From the NCBI RefSeq assembly GCF_012275375.1, contig NZ_JAAZQJ010000001.1, positions 1 to 64,000 on the forward strand: a stretch of DNA of 64,000 nt. The letters run 5' to 3'. This DNA comes from Dyella sp. SG609. GTDB taxonomy: Bacteria > Pseudomonadota > Gammaproteobacteria > Xanthomonadales > Rhodanobacteraceae. Below the pieces are notes generated by a model. That model searched no databases. It saw only the letters and a list, made by a program, of their open reading frames with translations, and was not told the DNA's origin. Both the position numbers and the translations under genes were made by a program. This document shows, in pieces, positions 16,285 through 24,558 of the stretch; the stretch's first letter is position 1, and each line of letters begins with the position of its first letter.

Positions 16285-18426
16285 TTATTGATGCGGCTGG
16301 TTCGAAGGCGTCTTGCCCGAACGCATCTGCTGCAGCACCCGCTGGCAGGTATTCGGCTGGCCGCCCTGGCTGGCCACCACCAGCGGCAGCAGGGCCGCGG
16401 CCGGCGCGGCGAGCACGCCCAGCGCCACGGCGCCGCCGCCGCGCAGCAGCAGCGGGCCGGTGTGCACGCCCACGTCGGGGTTCTTCAAGGTGCCGCGCAC
16501 GTACAGCGGCGAGCGCAGGGTGAATACGCGCAGGCCCTTGCTGTGCGGCTTCACGTCCAGGTCCAGCTGCTCGGTGGCGAAGTTGACCTTGCCGTCGACA
16601 TTGATCAGCGCGTCCTCGGTGTCGAACACGAACAGCCGCGTATTGAACACGCCGTTGTCGGCGGCGAAGTCTGTGGCGGCGCAGTTGATCTTCACTACCT
16701 TGTCGCCGAACAGCTTGCCGATGACGATATTGCCGACGTTGAGGCCGGCGGTTTCGAGCAGGTTCTTGCTGATCGCGCCGTCGTTCATCAGCAGCTTCAG
16801 TTCACCGTCCGCGCTGCCGAGCAGGGCGGCCACCGAATTGCCCTGCGCCTTGAGGCTGGCGTCGCCGTTGATCTCGCCGAAGCTGGCATTCATCGCCTGG
16901 AAGGTGGGGAACAACTGCTTCAGTTTCAGTCCGCGCAGGCGCAGGTCGATCGCGCCGCGCATCGGCGCCTGGCTCCCGTCCAGGCGGACGGTGCTGCCGA
17001 CGCGGCCGCCGGCCACGCCGAAATCCAGCGGGTCCAGCAGCAGCACGCCGTTGTCCAGCACCACGTGGGTCTGCAGCGAATCGATCGGCAGGTCCGCGCC
17101 GCGCACGATGCGCGCGCCGGTGAAGTGCACGTCGGCATCCATGGCTTTCCAGCGCTCGGTGCGGAACGGTTCCACCGGCAGCGCCTTGTCCGCCGGTTGC
17201 GGCGTGGCGTCGCCGCGGCGCTGCTTCTCGGCATTGGAGTCGGCACCGATCAGCGGGGCCAGATCGGAGAACTGCAGCAGCTGCGAGCGCAGCGTGCCGC
17301 TGAGCTTGGGCCGCGCACCGCCGGTGACGAAATCCAGATTGCCGGCGAGGTCGCTGCCGCCGACGCGGCCGCGGAAGTTGCGATAGCTGAAATGGCTGCC
17401 GCCGCGCGCGAGCTGCGCGACGAGATGGCCTTCGGTGGCATAGGGCGGCGTATCCGGCAGCGTAACGCCGGTGATGGTGTAGAGCTTGGCCATGCTGGTG
17501 CCGGAGAACCACAGCTTCACATCGAGCGCGCCCAGGTGCAGCGGGTCGGTCAAGGTGCCGACCAGGGCGATATGGCTGTCGCCGATATGCACGTCGGCCT
17601 GCAGCGGGAACGGACGGTCGGTGTCCTGCAGCGCGATCACGCCGCCGGTCTTGCCATTGCCCTTGAGCGGCGCGCCCTGGTAGCTGCCGGTGGCCTGCCA
17701 GGCGAACAGATAGGCCGTGCGCGAAGCCTTGGCGTCGACTTTGTCCTCGTCCTTCTCTTTGCTCGCCGCCAGCGCCTTGCGCGCAGCGCCGCCGGCCGTG
17801 CGTGCGGCCTGGTCGCGCGCATCGTCGGACTGCTGCTGCATGATCTGGGCGAACGGAATCGCCTGCTGCAGCGGTTGCACGTCCACCTGCAGTTTCACCT
17901 TGCTCACCGCATCGTCGTAGCCGATCTGCCCGCGGTCGAAGCCGATCGCGCGCAGATCCATCTTCCACGACGAAGGTTCATCGCTCTTGCCGAAGGCGAA
18001 GTCCCAGTTGGCCTGGTCCGGCGCCTGCCGTTCGAGATCGACCACCGGATGTTCCAGCTGCACGCTGGGAATGACGATGCGATGCGCCAGCAGCGGCAAC
18101 GGCGACACGCGCACGCGCACTGCGTCCAATTGCGCGAACTGCGGCTGCTTCGCCCACTCGGGGTTGGCGATGCGGATATCGCGCGCGATCAGTTCCGGCC
18201 ACGGAATCCAGCCGCCCAGGCCGCTTTCGCCGGGCTCGCGGCGCCATGCCACGCTGAGGTCGCCCTGGATGACGAAGGGCCGGCCCACCGCCTGGCTCAC
18301 CTTGTCGTTGATGGTGGGCTTGAGGCGATTCCAGTCGTAGGTGGCGATGATCAGCACCGCCAGCGCCAGCAAGGCCACCGGCAGTGCGGCTAACGACCAG
18401 ATCCACAGCTTGCGGCTTCGCTTCAT
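16285..18426 (-). CDS. AsmA family envelope protein
   Basis: A large inner-membrane-anchored periplasmic protein (713 residues) of the AsmA/TamB-like group, which is linked to outer-membrane assembly and phospholipid transport. One N-terminal membrane helix (LWIWSLAALPVALLALAVLIIATYDWNRLKPTIND) leads into the AsmA domain. The C-terminal AsmA-like domain has the usual LRGLKLKQLFP and LDVKPHSKGLRVFTLRSPLYVRGTLKNPDVG signatures. ATG 18426 is preceded by GGGAGGAAGGC, a strong ribosome-binding site. A 14-residue longer reading from 18468 lacks one. Monocistronic. Confidence 0.9.
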   Translation of the reverse strand: MKRSRKLWIWSLAALPVALLALAVLIIATYDWNRLKPTINDKVSQAVGRPFVIQGDLSVAWRREPGESGLGGWIPWPELIARDIRIANPEWAKQPQFAQLDAVRVRVSPLPLLAHRIVIPSVQLEHPVVDLERQAPDQANWDFAFGKSDEPSSWKMDLRAIGFDRGQIGYDDAVSKVKLQVDVQPLQQAIPFAQIMQQQSDDARDQAARTAGGAARKALAASKEKDEDKVDAKASRTAYLFAWQATGSYQGAPLKGNGKTGGVIALQDTDRPFPLQADVHIGDSHIALVGTLTDPLHLGALDVKLWFSGTSMAKLYTITGVTLPDTPPYATEGHLVAQLARGGSHFSYRNFRGRVGGSDLAGNLDFVTGGARPKLSGTLRSQLLQFSDLAPLIGADSNAEKQRRGDATPQPADKALPVEPFRTERWKAMDADVHFTGARIVRGADLPIDSLQTHVVLDNGVLLLDPLDFGVAGGRVGSTVRLDGSQAPMRGAIDLRLRGLKLKQLFPTFQAMNASFGEINGDASLKAQGNSVAALLGSADGELKLLMNDGAISKNLLETAGLNVGNIVIGKLFGDKVVKINCAATDFAADNGVFNTRLFVFDTEDALINVDGKVNFATEQLDLDVKPHSKGLRVFTLRSPLYVRGTLKNPDVGVHTGPLLLRGGGAVALGVLAAPAAALLPLVVASQGGQPNTCQRVLQQMRSGKTPSNQPHQ

Positions 18427-18560
18427 GCCTTCCTCCCGCGCCACTTCCATCGCGACAGATAACCGCATGCGCGAAAAAATTGTGTATGTGCGGGGTCCTG
18501 CGCTCAGAACCCGTTCACGCTGCGCGCAGCGGGCTGATCCTGCACGCGCACGCCTGGCGC

Positions 18561-18635
18561 AGGTTGGGGTGAGCCGCGGGCGAACCCCAACGGGGCGACG
18601 ATGTTGGGGTTCGCCTGCGGCTCACCCCAACCTAC
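18561..18635. repeat. Long palindrome, copy 4
   Basis: Arms at 18561-18591 (AGGTTGGGGTGAGCC...) and 18603-18635 pair with one mismatch region (GCGGGCG against CGCCTGC). It lies just downstream of the cyclophilin stop and upstream of AsmA. Confidence 0.88.
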
Positions 18636-18655
18636 GCCAGGTGCTGAGGCAGTGC

Positions 18656-19591
18656 TCAGGGCTTCGCTTCGCGCACCGGGATATTGATGCTGCACAGGTC
18701 GATCTTGCCCGCCGGGTTGCGATAGAAATCGTCGCGGCGGTTGCGCTTGGCTTCGATCAGCGCGGCGAAGGTGGCGCTGTCGGTGCGCAGCACTTCGATA
18801 TTCGGACGCTCCTTCGCCGGCATGTCGGCAGCGAGCTTCACCGACTCGATGGTGGTGCGCTGCTCCGGCTTCTCGTAGAAACCCAGCGGACCGGTTCCGC
18901 GCGGAAAGGCCGAGAGAAACTCCATGCCCTGGATCACGCGGCCCGCTACGGCGAGATTGCGGTCTAATCCGCGCGGGGCCTGGCCGATGATCGCGTACAG
19001 CGAGCTGCCGCTGCCGGTGTCGGGGCCGACGTCGCGCGCCACGCCCACCGCGCCGTAGCAATGCGTCAGCCATTCCTGTCCGCTGGCCTTGTCGCGCGCG
19101 GCGGGGAAGCCTTCGCTGAAGCCCACTTCCGGTGCATACACGTCGCCGTCCGGCAGCGCGGTCCATGGCAGCTTGGCGTCGATCGGGCGGGTGTATTCGG
19201 AAGGCACGGTCTTCTTGGCCTTGCCCAGCGAACGCAGCTTGCTCTTGTCGCCCTTGTCGTCGTCTTCCGGATCGCCCCACTGCGCGACGAAGTTGTCCTG
19301 CACGCGGATGATCGCCAGGCCGTCGAAATAATGTTCGTGCACCAGGGTGCGGATGTTGTCGGCATGCAGCGGCGTGAAATCCGGCGCCAGCTCGATCAGC
19401 ACCTTGCCCTGCGGCAGGCGCATCTCCAGCAGGTTGTTCGGGTCGGGCTTGCGCCATTCGGCGGGCTTGGATTGCTGCAGCAGCTCCTTCGGCGTCGCCG
19501 ACTTGGTCGCCGGAGGCGTGTCGGCCAGGGCCGGCAGAGCCAGGGCGCAGAGCAGGGAAAGGCCGAGCAGGCGCGGAACGGGTCGGGACAT
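18656..19591 (-). CDS. Periplasmic cyclophilin-type peptidylprolyl isomerase
   Basis: A 311-residue cis-trans prolyl isomerase exported through a Sec signal (LGLSLLCALALPALADTP). The cyclophilin domain begins at LLEMRLPQGKVLIELAPDFTPLHADNIRTLVHEHYFDGLAIIRVQDNFVAQWGDP, and later has the GSGSSLYAIIGQAPRGLDRNLAVAGRVIQGME block. It is longer than minimal bacterial PpiA because of an insertion between these blocks and a C-terminal extension. The ATG at 19591 gives a clean signal peptide. It ends beside palindrome copy 4. Confidence 0.9.
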   Translation of the reverse strand: MSRPVPRLLGLSLLCALALPALADTPPATKSATPKELLQQSKPAEWRKPDPNNLLEMRLPQGKVLIELAPDFTPLHADNIRTLVHEHYFDGLAIIRVQDNFVAQWGDPEDDDKGDKSKLRSLGKAKKTVPSEYTRPIDAKLPWTALPDGDVYAPEVGFSEGFPAARDKASGQEWLTHCYGAVGVARDVGPDTGSGSSLYAIIGQAPRGLDRNLAVAGRVIQGMEFLSAFPRGTGPLGFYEKPEQRTTIESVKLAADMPAKERPNIEVLRTDSATFAALIEAKRNRRDDFYRNPAGKIDLCSINIPVREAKP

Positions 19592-19663
19592 GGCAGACCT
19601 TGGCGGTGTGGTGGAAACCCGCCGGAAGGTAGCAGAGTGCGCGGCCGGCGACGCGGGCCCCCG

Positions 19664-19712
19664 GGTCATTGGCGCAGGTCATTGACCCGGGGTCATTGAT
19701 CCGGGGTCATTG
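19664..19712. repeat. Short tandem repeat of GGTCATTG
   Basis: GGTCATTG occurs at 19664, 19677, 19691 and 19705, spaced 13-14 bp with intervening ACCCGG/ATCCGG-like bases. The last copy overlaps the stop codon of the alginate-lyase-like gene, so the repeat may have arisen by slippage at its 3' end. Confidence 0.7.
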
Positions 19713-20795
19713 GCCGTAGGAGCAGGCGCCGATCCAGTCGGGCGGGGCGGGGGACAGCCGCTGCGCCACCGGCAGGTAGCCGTCGTCCAGTTGCGCGGCC
19801 AGCCAGTACAGCGGGGCCGCGGTCTTCGGATCCCACGGGCCGCTGTAGCCCTTCTCGCCGGCCTGCTCGCGGTCGCGGTCGAACTTCACCCGGGTGTGCA
19901 CGAACTCCTGGTGCGTCCTGCTGCCCTCTGCATAAGGGCGCAGCCAGTCCAGCGCCTTCGCCAGCGAGGCGCCCTGCGGCGTGGCGTAGCGCAGCCAGTC
20001 GTCGCCGAAGGGTTTGGCGGCGAGTGCTGCGGCAACCAGCGGTTGCAGGTCGTACACCACGTAATGCAAGGCATCGCGTTCGGCAAAATCGATCACTTCG
20101 CCGTCCGGCTTGATGTTGTCGGCGACCTGGCGCTCGAACAGTTCGTGCGCGGTTTTCAGCATGGCCTGGTCGCCGAGCGCGGCGGCGGCGAGCGTCACCA
20201 GCTTGATGCGGTGGCTTTGCCAGTTGTTGGTCGCGGTGCCGGGCTTGTGTTCCGTGGGAAACGCGTGGATGCGTGCGATATAGCCATCGCCCAGCTTGCG
20301 CAGCAGGGCGCGGGTGCCGTCGCGCGTCGATGCGGGCAGGGCGGCGGAAGTCAGCACGTAGGCGTCGATCAGGCCGTCGAGATTGGTTTCGTCGATCGGA
20401 TTGAAATCCGGCTGATACGTGTTCGACCAGGCCGCGAGATAGGCGTCGACCTGATGCAGATAGCGCGCATCGGCGCTCAAGCGCCAGGCCAGCGCCGCCT
20501 GCCGCATCAGCGGCCAGTCGCGTTCGGCTTCGATGCTCTGGTCGCGAATGCCTTGATGGGGAAGCGTGCCTTCGGTGTGCACATGGGCGAGCGCGTGGGG
20601 CTGGTCGTCCAGATGTTTTTCCGCGGCAGCGAGGACTTGTTTGGCGGATGCATTCTGCTCTCCCGCGCCCGGTGCCTTGGGTTGGCACAGGGTGATGGCG
20701 CGCGGTGGCGTCATGGTTCCGCGCATCTGCGCGGTGGCGGTGGCGGTGAACAACGCAGCGATGGCGAGCGACAGCGCAATGGATCCACGTGGCAT
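19707..20795 (-). CDS. Alginate lyase family (PL5-like) secreted protein
   Basis: A 362-residue protein with a signal peptide (LSLAIAALFTATATAQ) and an (alpha/alpha)-barrel alginate-lyase domain. Landmarks are LMRQAALAWRLSADARYLHQVDAYLAAW, then TNNWQSHRIKLVTLAAAALGD (the Asn-Asn and His region that holds the catalytic site in AlgL/PL5 enzymes) and DALHYVVYDLQPLV. No alginate biosynthesis genes are nearby, so a polysaccharide-degrading role with unknown substrate is the safer call. The 3' end runs into the GGTCATTG repeats. Confidence 0.85.
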   Translation of the reverse strand: MPRGSIALSLAIAALFTATATAQMRGTMTPPRAITLCQPKAPGAGEQNASAKQVLAAAEKHLDDQPHALAHVHTEGTLPHQGIRDQSIEAERDWPLMRQAALAWRLSADARYLHQVDAYLAAWSNTYQPDFNPIDETNLDGLIDAYVLTSAALPASTRDGTRALLRKLGDGYIARIHAFPTEHKPGTATNNWQSHRIKLVTLAAAALGDQAMLKTAHELFERQVADNIKPDGEVIDFAERDALHYVVYDLQPLVAAALAAKPFGDDWLRYATPQGASLAKALDWLRPYAEGSRTHQEFVHTRVKFDRDREQAGEKGYSGPWDPKTAAPLYWLAAQLDDGYLPVAQRLSPAPPDWIGACSYGQ

Positions 20796-20897
20796 GACGG
20801 CTCCTGGCCTTCCTTTTGCGCCAGTGTGCCGCGCCGGGCGCTTGCCGGAGGTGAGGCAAGTTCCTGCGGTCAGCCGCGGTCCGGGTTATGCCGAGGG

Positions 20898-21779
20898 CTA
20901 CGCCGTACGGGCCGCGCGCGTGCCGAACCAGGCCAGCGCTTCCTCCCACAGCGGCTGCGCGTGCTGGCGGAAATAGCCCATATGGCCCAGCGACCCGAAG
21001 CCTTCCTTCTTCGCATCGACGTCGCGCCGTTCCAGCGGCGCCTGGCGATAACCGCCGACGAAGGCATCGCGCGAGCGCGGCAGCGCCCACAGATCGTCCA
21101 GCGCATTGGCGGCGACGATCGGCGTGCGTACGCGGGCATAGACGTCGGCGATATGCGCCATCGCCGGATCGTCGAAGAAGTAATGCGGAAAGCCGCACCA
21201 GCGGCGCCAGTCGCGATACACGCCGATCGGCAGGTCTTCGCCCGCGCCCAGCGATTTCCAGGGCATATAGCCCATCAGCCGGGTCAGTACCGGCAGCAGT
21301 ACGTTCCACGCCAGCCAGATGCGCGTGCGCTCCGGCTGCGGCATCCAGCCGTGCCAGCCGGCGCCGACGCCGAACAGATAAGCGCCGGCAAGGCGCTCGT
21401 GATTGGGCAGCAGGCCCAGCGCGTGGCCGCCGAAGGAGTGGCCGACGAGATACAGCGGCGTCGCATCGGCGGCGAAGTGATCCACCGCCGCGGCAAGGTC
21501 CAGCGTGGCCCAGTCGAGAAAGCTCATCTCGAAGCCTTTCAGCCTGGCCGGGCGCGAAGCACCGACGCCGCGGTAATCCATGGTGAGGACGGAATAGCCG
21601 CGCGCATTGGCGAATTCGGCGAAGCGGCGATAAAAACCCTGCGGCACGCCGGTGGCGCTGCCCACCACGATGCGTGCCGTCTCGTTGCCATGGGCGCGAT
21701 AGAACACGGCGCCAAGCCGATAACCGTCCTGCGCCACCAGGGTGAGCGTCTGGCCAGAGTGGGTGGGGATAGCATTCAT
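20898..21779 (-). CDS. Alpha/beta hydrolase
   Basis: A cytoplasmic serine hydrolase (293 residues) of the S33/YheT-like broad group. The nucleophile elbow is GHSFGG near residue 100, the oxyanion strand lies around VVGSATGVPQGFYRRFAEFA, and VLTMDYRGVGASRP is typical. A C-terminal HMGYFR carries the likely catalytic His (residue ~270), and DDLW the acid. Substrate unknown. ATG 21779 is preferred; a 24-residue longer reading would start in the divergent promoter region. It diverges from the unknown zinc-ribbon gene. Confidence 0.87.
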   Translation of the reverse strand: MNAIPTHSGQTLTLVAQDGYRLGAVFYRAHGNETARIVVGSATGVPQGFYRRFAEFANARGYSVLTMDYRGVGASRPARLKGFEMSFLDWATLDLAAAVDHFAADATPLYLVGHSFGGHALGLLPNHERLAGAYLFGVGAGWHGWMPQPERTRIWLAWNVLLPVLTRLMGYMPWKSLGAGEDLPIGVYRDWRRWCGFPHYFFDDPAMAHIADVYARVRTPIVAANALDDLWALPRSRDAFVGGYRQAPLERRDVDAKKEGFGSLGHMGYFRQHAQPLWEEALAWFGTRAARTA

Positions 21780-21886
21780 GCGAGCTCCTTTCGCCTTCGC
21801 CGGTCCGGCCCATGGTAAACGAGCGGGCATTGCCGACGCAGCGATATGCACTAGGCTTGCGCCAGGACCAGCCAGGGTGAAGGACC

Positions 21887-22804
21887 ATGTTTCGCGCCAC
21901 CAACATCTATACCGGCCAGGACGTCGATGCCGAGGACCTGTGGTCGATGGAGCCGGTCGACCCGGATGGTTTCGCCTGCCCCGACTGCGGCTCCAAGGTC
22001 TATCCCACTTCGTATCGCCCGGAAAACCTGCGCCGCGCCCATTTCGCCGCCAAGCCGAAATGCCCGCCGTGGTGCCCGAGCAATGGCGAGGCCGACCTGC
22101 TCAAGCGTGCCCGCACGGAATCGCTGAGCGAGGACGACGGCAGTTTTCCCGGCTATATGCCCGCGGGTTTTCGCCTGCCGGTGGAAACGGCGCCGGCCGA
22201 AGGCGCGCCAGGCGCGGGCGCCGTCGAAGGCGAGGGCAAGGCGCGCCGTGCACCCGCCGCGCCGCCGGAGCATGGCGCACGCCAGCGACCGCGCGTCACC
22301 ACGAGCTTTCGCGATATCTGCCGCGCCTATCTCAACTTCCCCAACGACCGCCATCGCGAGCTGCACTTTCTCGATCTGTACGGCACCACCTACGACGAAG
22401 TGATCTGGCGCCTGCGCACCAGGCAGGAGCATCTGATCCGCTATCCGATCCCCCATCTTTTTCACGGCCCCATCGGTTGGCGCGCACCCGAAGTCACCGA
22501 CGCCCACGCGCTGATCGAGATGGACGTAAAGGAATGGCACGACGGCAAGCCCGGCCGTCCGTACCAGGTAAAAGTGCTGTGGGGCGACTGGACCCAGCGC
22601 CAGCGCAATGCCCTGCTGCGCGAAGTGGAAACCGCCAGCAACGAAGCCAGGGACCTGAAGAAGGCCGGCAGCAAGGACCGCAGCCTGCTGTTCTTCGTCG
22701 GACAGCAGGAGAAGGGCGACGACGCCATCTTCGTGGTGACGGAGCGCAAGCTGATCTGCTGCCTGACCGGTTTCGACGGACGGCCGGCGAAGCGGAAACC
22801 CTGA
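21887..22804 (+). CDS. Unknown protein with N-terminal zinc ribbon (CoiA-like start)
   Basis: A 305-residue cytoplasmic protein I cannot assign. Residues 31-63 hold CPDC (31-34), RRAHF with His52, and KCPPWC (59-63). The CxxC...HF...C layout resembles the zinc ribbon at the start of CoiA-like competence proteins. A low-complexity Ala/Gly/Pro linker (about 100-135) separates it from a C-terminal half with FRDICRAYLNFPNDRHRELHFLDLYG, WRLRTRQEHLIRYPIPHLFHG and a final ILFFVGQQEK-like strand. This could be a nuclease-like or ligand-binding domain, but no catalytic motif is certain. Divergent from the hydrolase gene. Confidence 0.75.
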   Translation: MFRATNIYTGQDVDAEDLWSMEPVDPDGFACPDCGSKVYPTSYRPENLRRAHFAAKPKCPPWCPSNGEADLLKRARTESLSEDDGSFPGYMPAGFRLPVETAPAEGAPGAGAVEGEGKARRAPAAPPEHGARQRPRVTTSFRDICRAYLNFPNDRHRELHFLDLYGTTYDEVIWRLRTRQEHLIRYPIPHLFHGPIGWRAPEVTDAHALIEMDVKEWHDGKPGRPYQVKVLWGDWTQRQRNALLREVETASNEARDLKKAGSKDRSLLFFVGQQEKGDDAIFVVTERKLICCLTGFDGRPAKRKP

Positions 22805-22901
22805 GGCCGGAGACGCGTGAAGGCATGGTCACAATCGCATGTACAGCCCATGTTCTAATCGCGCCACGTATACGGAAACGCAGCTTGAGAAAGGAGTCCC
22901 C

Positions 22902-22994
22902 ATGGGCATTCGCGCCGAAGTGACGGTGGTGGACGGTTCGAGGCATCGGGCCTTTCCGCAGCTCATACGCCAGGCGCCGGCCGGGTGCCGGTGA
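22902..22994 (+). CDS. Small ORF (30 residues) with strong ribosome-binding site
   Basis: Reads MGIRAEVTVVDGSRHRAF..., ending APAGCR. GAAAGGAG ends 6 nt before its ATG, as good as any site in the window, and the next gene's ATG follows 15 bp after its stop. It could be a leader peptide coupled to that gene, a real small protein, or the start of a gene shortened by decay. No family recognised. Confidence 0.4.
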   Translation: MGIRAEVTVVDGSRHRAFPQLIRQAPAGCR

Positions 22995-23009
22995 GTCCGG
23001 GGAGCCAGG

Positions 23010-23432
23010 ATGGACATCCCGTCACTGATGTACGAAACCGTCTCCTCGCTGGCCTGGTCGATGTTCGAGGCGAGCGAAGCCGGGCAGGCGGCTATCTATT
23101 GGCGCAGCTATAACGCCTTGCTCGCCTATTGCGAGGAACAGGAAGCCCAAGGCGTGCGCCATCCGTTTCCATGGGAAACACTGGCCGACTTCACGCACGA
23201 CGACCTCGCCGCCGTGCCGCTTTATCTGCATGCGCTGGGTCAGGCCGAACAGGCCGACGCTTATCGGGCGTCGATTCTGCTGGAGCTGGCCCGGCGCTAC
23301 GTCGGCTGTGGCCAGGCCGAGGCTGCGTGGGGCTGCGCTTCACAGGCCAATACGCATGCCGCTTCGGTGGACGATGTGGATCTGAAGCGGGACATCAGCG
23401 TTCTGTTGCTCAAACTTTCCGCTGAGCGGTGA
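23010..23432 (+). CDS. Hypothetical protein, helical
   Basis: A 140-residue soluble protein with no family I recognise. It is predicted to be almost all helical (YETVSSLAWSMFEASEAGQAAIYWRSYNALLAYCEEQEAQG, then PLYLHALGQAEQADAYRASILLELARRYVGCGQAEAAWGCASQA), the periodicity of TPR-like helix pairs. The start follows GGGGAGCCAGG, a good ribosome-binding site. It lies 15 bp after the 30-residue ORF, possibly as one transcript, and just before a REP-like element and the LysR gene. Confidence 0.7.
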   Translation: MDIPSLMYETVSSLAWSMFEASEAGQAAIYWRSYNALLAYCEEQEAQGVRHPFPWETLADFTHDDLAAVPLYLHALGQAEQADAYRASILLELARRYVGCGQAEAAWGCASQANTHAASVDDVDLKRDISVLLLKLSAER

Positions 23433-23441
23433 GTCCGGCAA

Positions 23442-23460
23442 CTCGTCATTCCGGCGCAGG
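23442..23460. repeat. REP-like element
   Basis: CTCGTCATTCCGGCGCAGG is the plus-orientation form of the elements at 142-158 and 56438-56463. It lies between the hypothetical gene and the LysR start. Confidence 0.5.
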
Positions 23461-23484
23461 CCGCTACGTAGCGAGGCAATCTCC

Positions 23485-24456
23485 ATGGACCGCATCGACG
23501 CCATGAAAGTCTTCGTCGCCGCGCTCGACGAAGGCAGCCTCGCCGGGGCCAGTCGCAAGACGGGGCGTTCGGCGGCGGCGGTGAGCCGCGCCATTGCGTT
23601 TCTCGAAGCGCACGTCGGCGTGCCGCTGCTTCATCGCACCACGCGTTCGCTGAAACTGAGCGAGGCGGGCGAGCGCTACGCCATGGCCTGTCGCAAGGTG
23701 CTGGCCGATCTCGAAGAAGCCGACCGCAACGCCGCAGGCGAGCGTTCGGTGCCGCGCGGCACGCTGACCATTTCGGCCACCGTATTCGCCGGCGTGGAAA
23801 TCCTCCGGCCTATCGTCGATGCGTACATGGACGAATTCCCCACGGTCAGCGTGCGGCTGCATCTGCTGGAGCGGCCGGTGAATCTGGTCGAGGAAGGCAT
23901 GGACCTGGCGCTGCGCATCACGCATCTGCCGGATTCCACCCTGGTCGCGCATCGCATCGGCGAGGTGCGGCGGGTGGTGGTGGCGTCGCCGCGTTATCTG
24001 GCGAAGCATCCGCGCATCGTGGAACCGGCGGACCTCGGCAAGCATCAGCTGATCGCGATGACGCATATGGGGCCGGAGTCGTGGAGCTTCCCGCCGCAGG
24101 AGGGTTCGTCGGTGCCGCGCGCCGTGGCGTTTACGCCGCGCCTGGTGGTGAACAACGTGCGCGCCGCGATCGATTCGGCGGTCGAAGGCCATGGCGTGAC
24201 GCGCCTGCTTTCCTATCACGTGGCGCCGCAGATCAGGGCGGGAGGGCTGCGCATCGTGCTGGCGGATGCGGAGCCGGCGCCGATACCGGTGCATCTGGTT
24301 TCGCCGTACGGCCGCCTGGCCGTGCCGAAAGTGCGCGCCTTCGCCGACTTCGCGCTGCCGCGCCTGCGCGCGCGTTTCGCCAGCTTCGCCAAGGAAGTGG
24401 AGATGGCGCCGGATGCGCCGATTCCACCGCGGCGCGGAAGAATGTCTGCCGGGTGA
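23485..24456 (+). CDS. LysR family transcriptional regulator
   Basis: A 323-residue regulator. The HTH at residues about 4-60 reads DAMKVFVAALDEGSLAGASRKTGRSAAAVSRAIAFLEAHVGVPLLHRTTRSLKL. The effector domain starts at RGTLTISATVFAGVEILRPIVDAYMDEFPTVSVRLHL, the CrgA-like subgroup. It sits 102 bp upstream of the co-oriented SDR-tautomerase pair and probably controls it. Its C-terminus has a basic RRGRMSAG tail beyond the usual domain end. Confidence 0.9.
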   Translation: MDRIDAMKVFVAALDEGSLAGASRKTGRSAAAVSRAIAFLEAHVGVPLLHRTTRSLKLSEAGERYAMACRKVLADLEEADRNAAGERSVPRGTLTISATVFAGVEILRPIVDAYMDEFPTVSVRLHLLERPVNLVEEGMDLALRITHLPDSTLVAHRIGEVRRVVVASPRYLAKHPRIVEPADLGKHQLIAMTHMGPESWSFPPQEGSSVPRAVAFTPRLVVNNVRAAIDSAVEGHGVTRLLSYHVAPQIRAGGLRIVLADAEPAPIPVHLVSPYGRLAVPKVRAFADFALPRLRARFASFAKEVEMAPDAPIPPRRGRMSAG

Positions 24457-24558
24457 CGGGGATTCGCTGGTTTCAGGTGTGCGCCTAGATTGGAGGCATC
24501 GGGCAGGCAGCCCGATCGGCGATAAGCCGAACCTCCTTTCCCCCAAGAGACGCACCCC

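Noticed and set aside
7852-18635. Palindrome family considered as insertion-sequence ends or attachment sites
   Set aside because: There is no transposase or integrase, no target duplication, and each copy is a complete stem-loop rather than paired ends.
19707-20795. Alginate biosynthesis locus
   Set aside because: Only the lyase-like gene is here; no alg polymerase or epimerase genes are adjacent.
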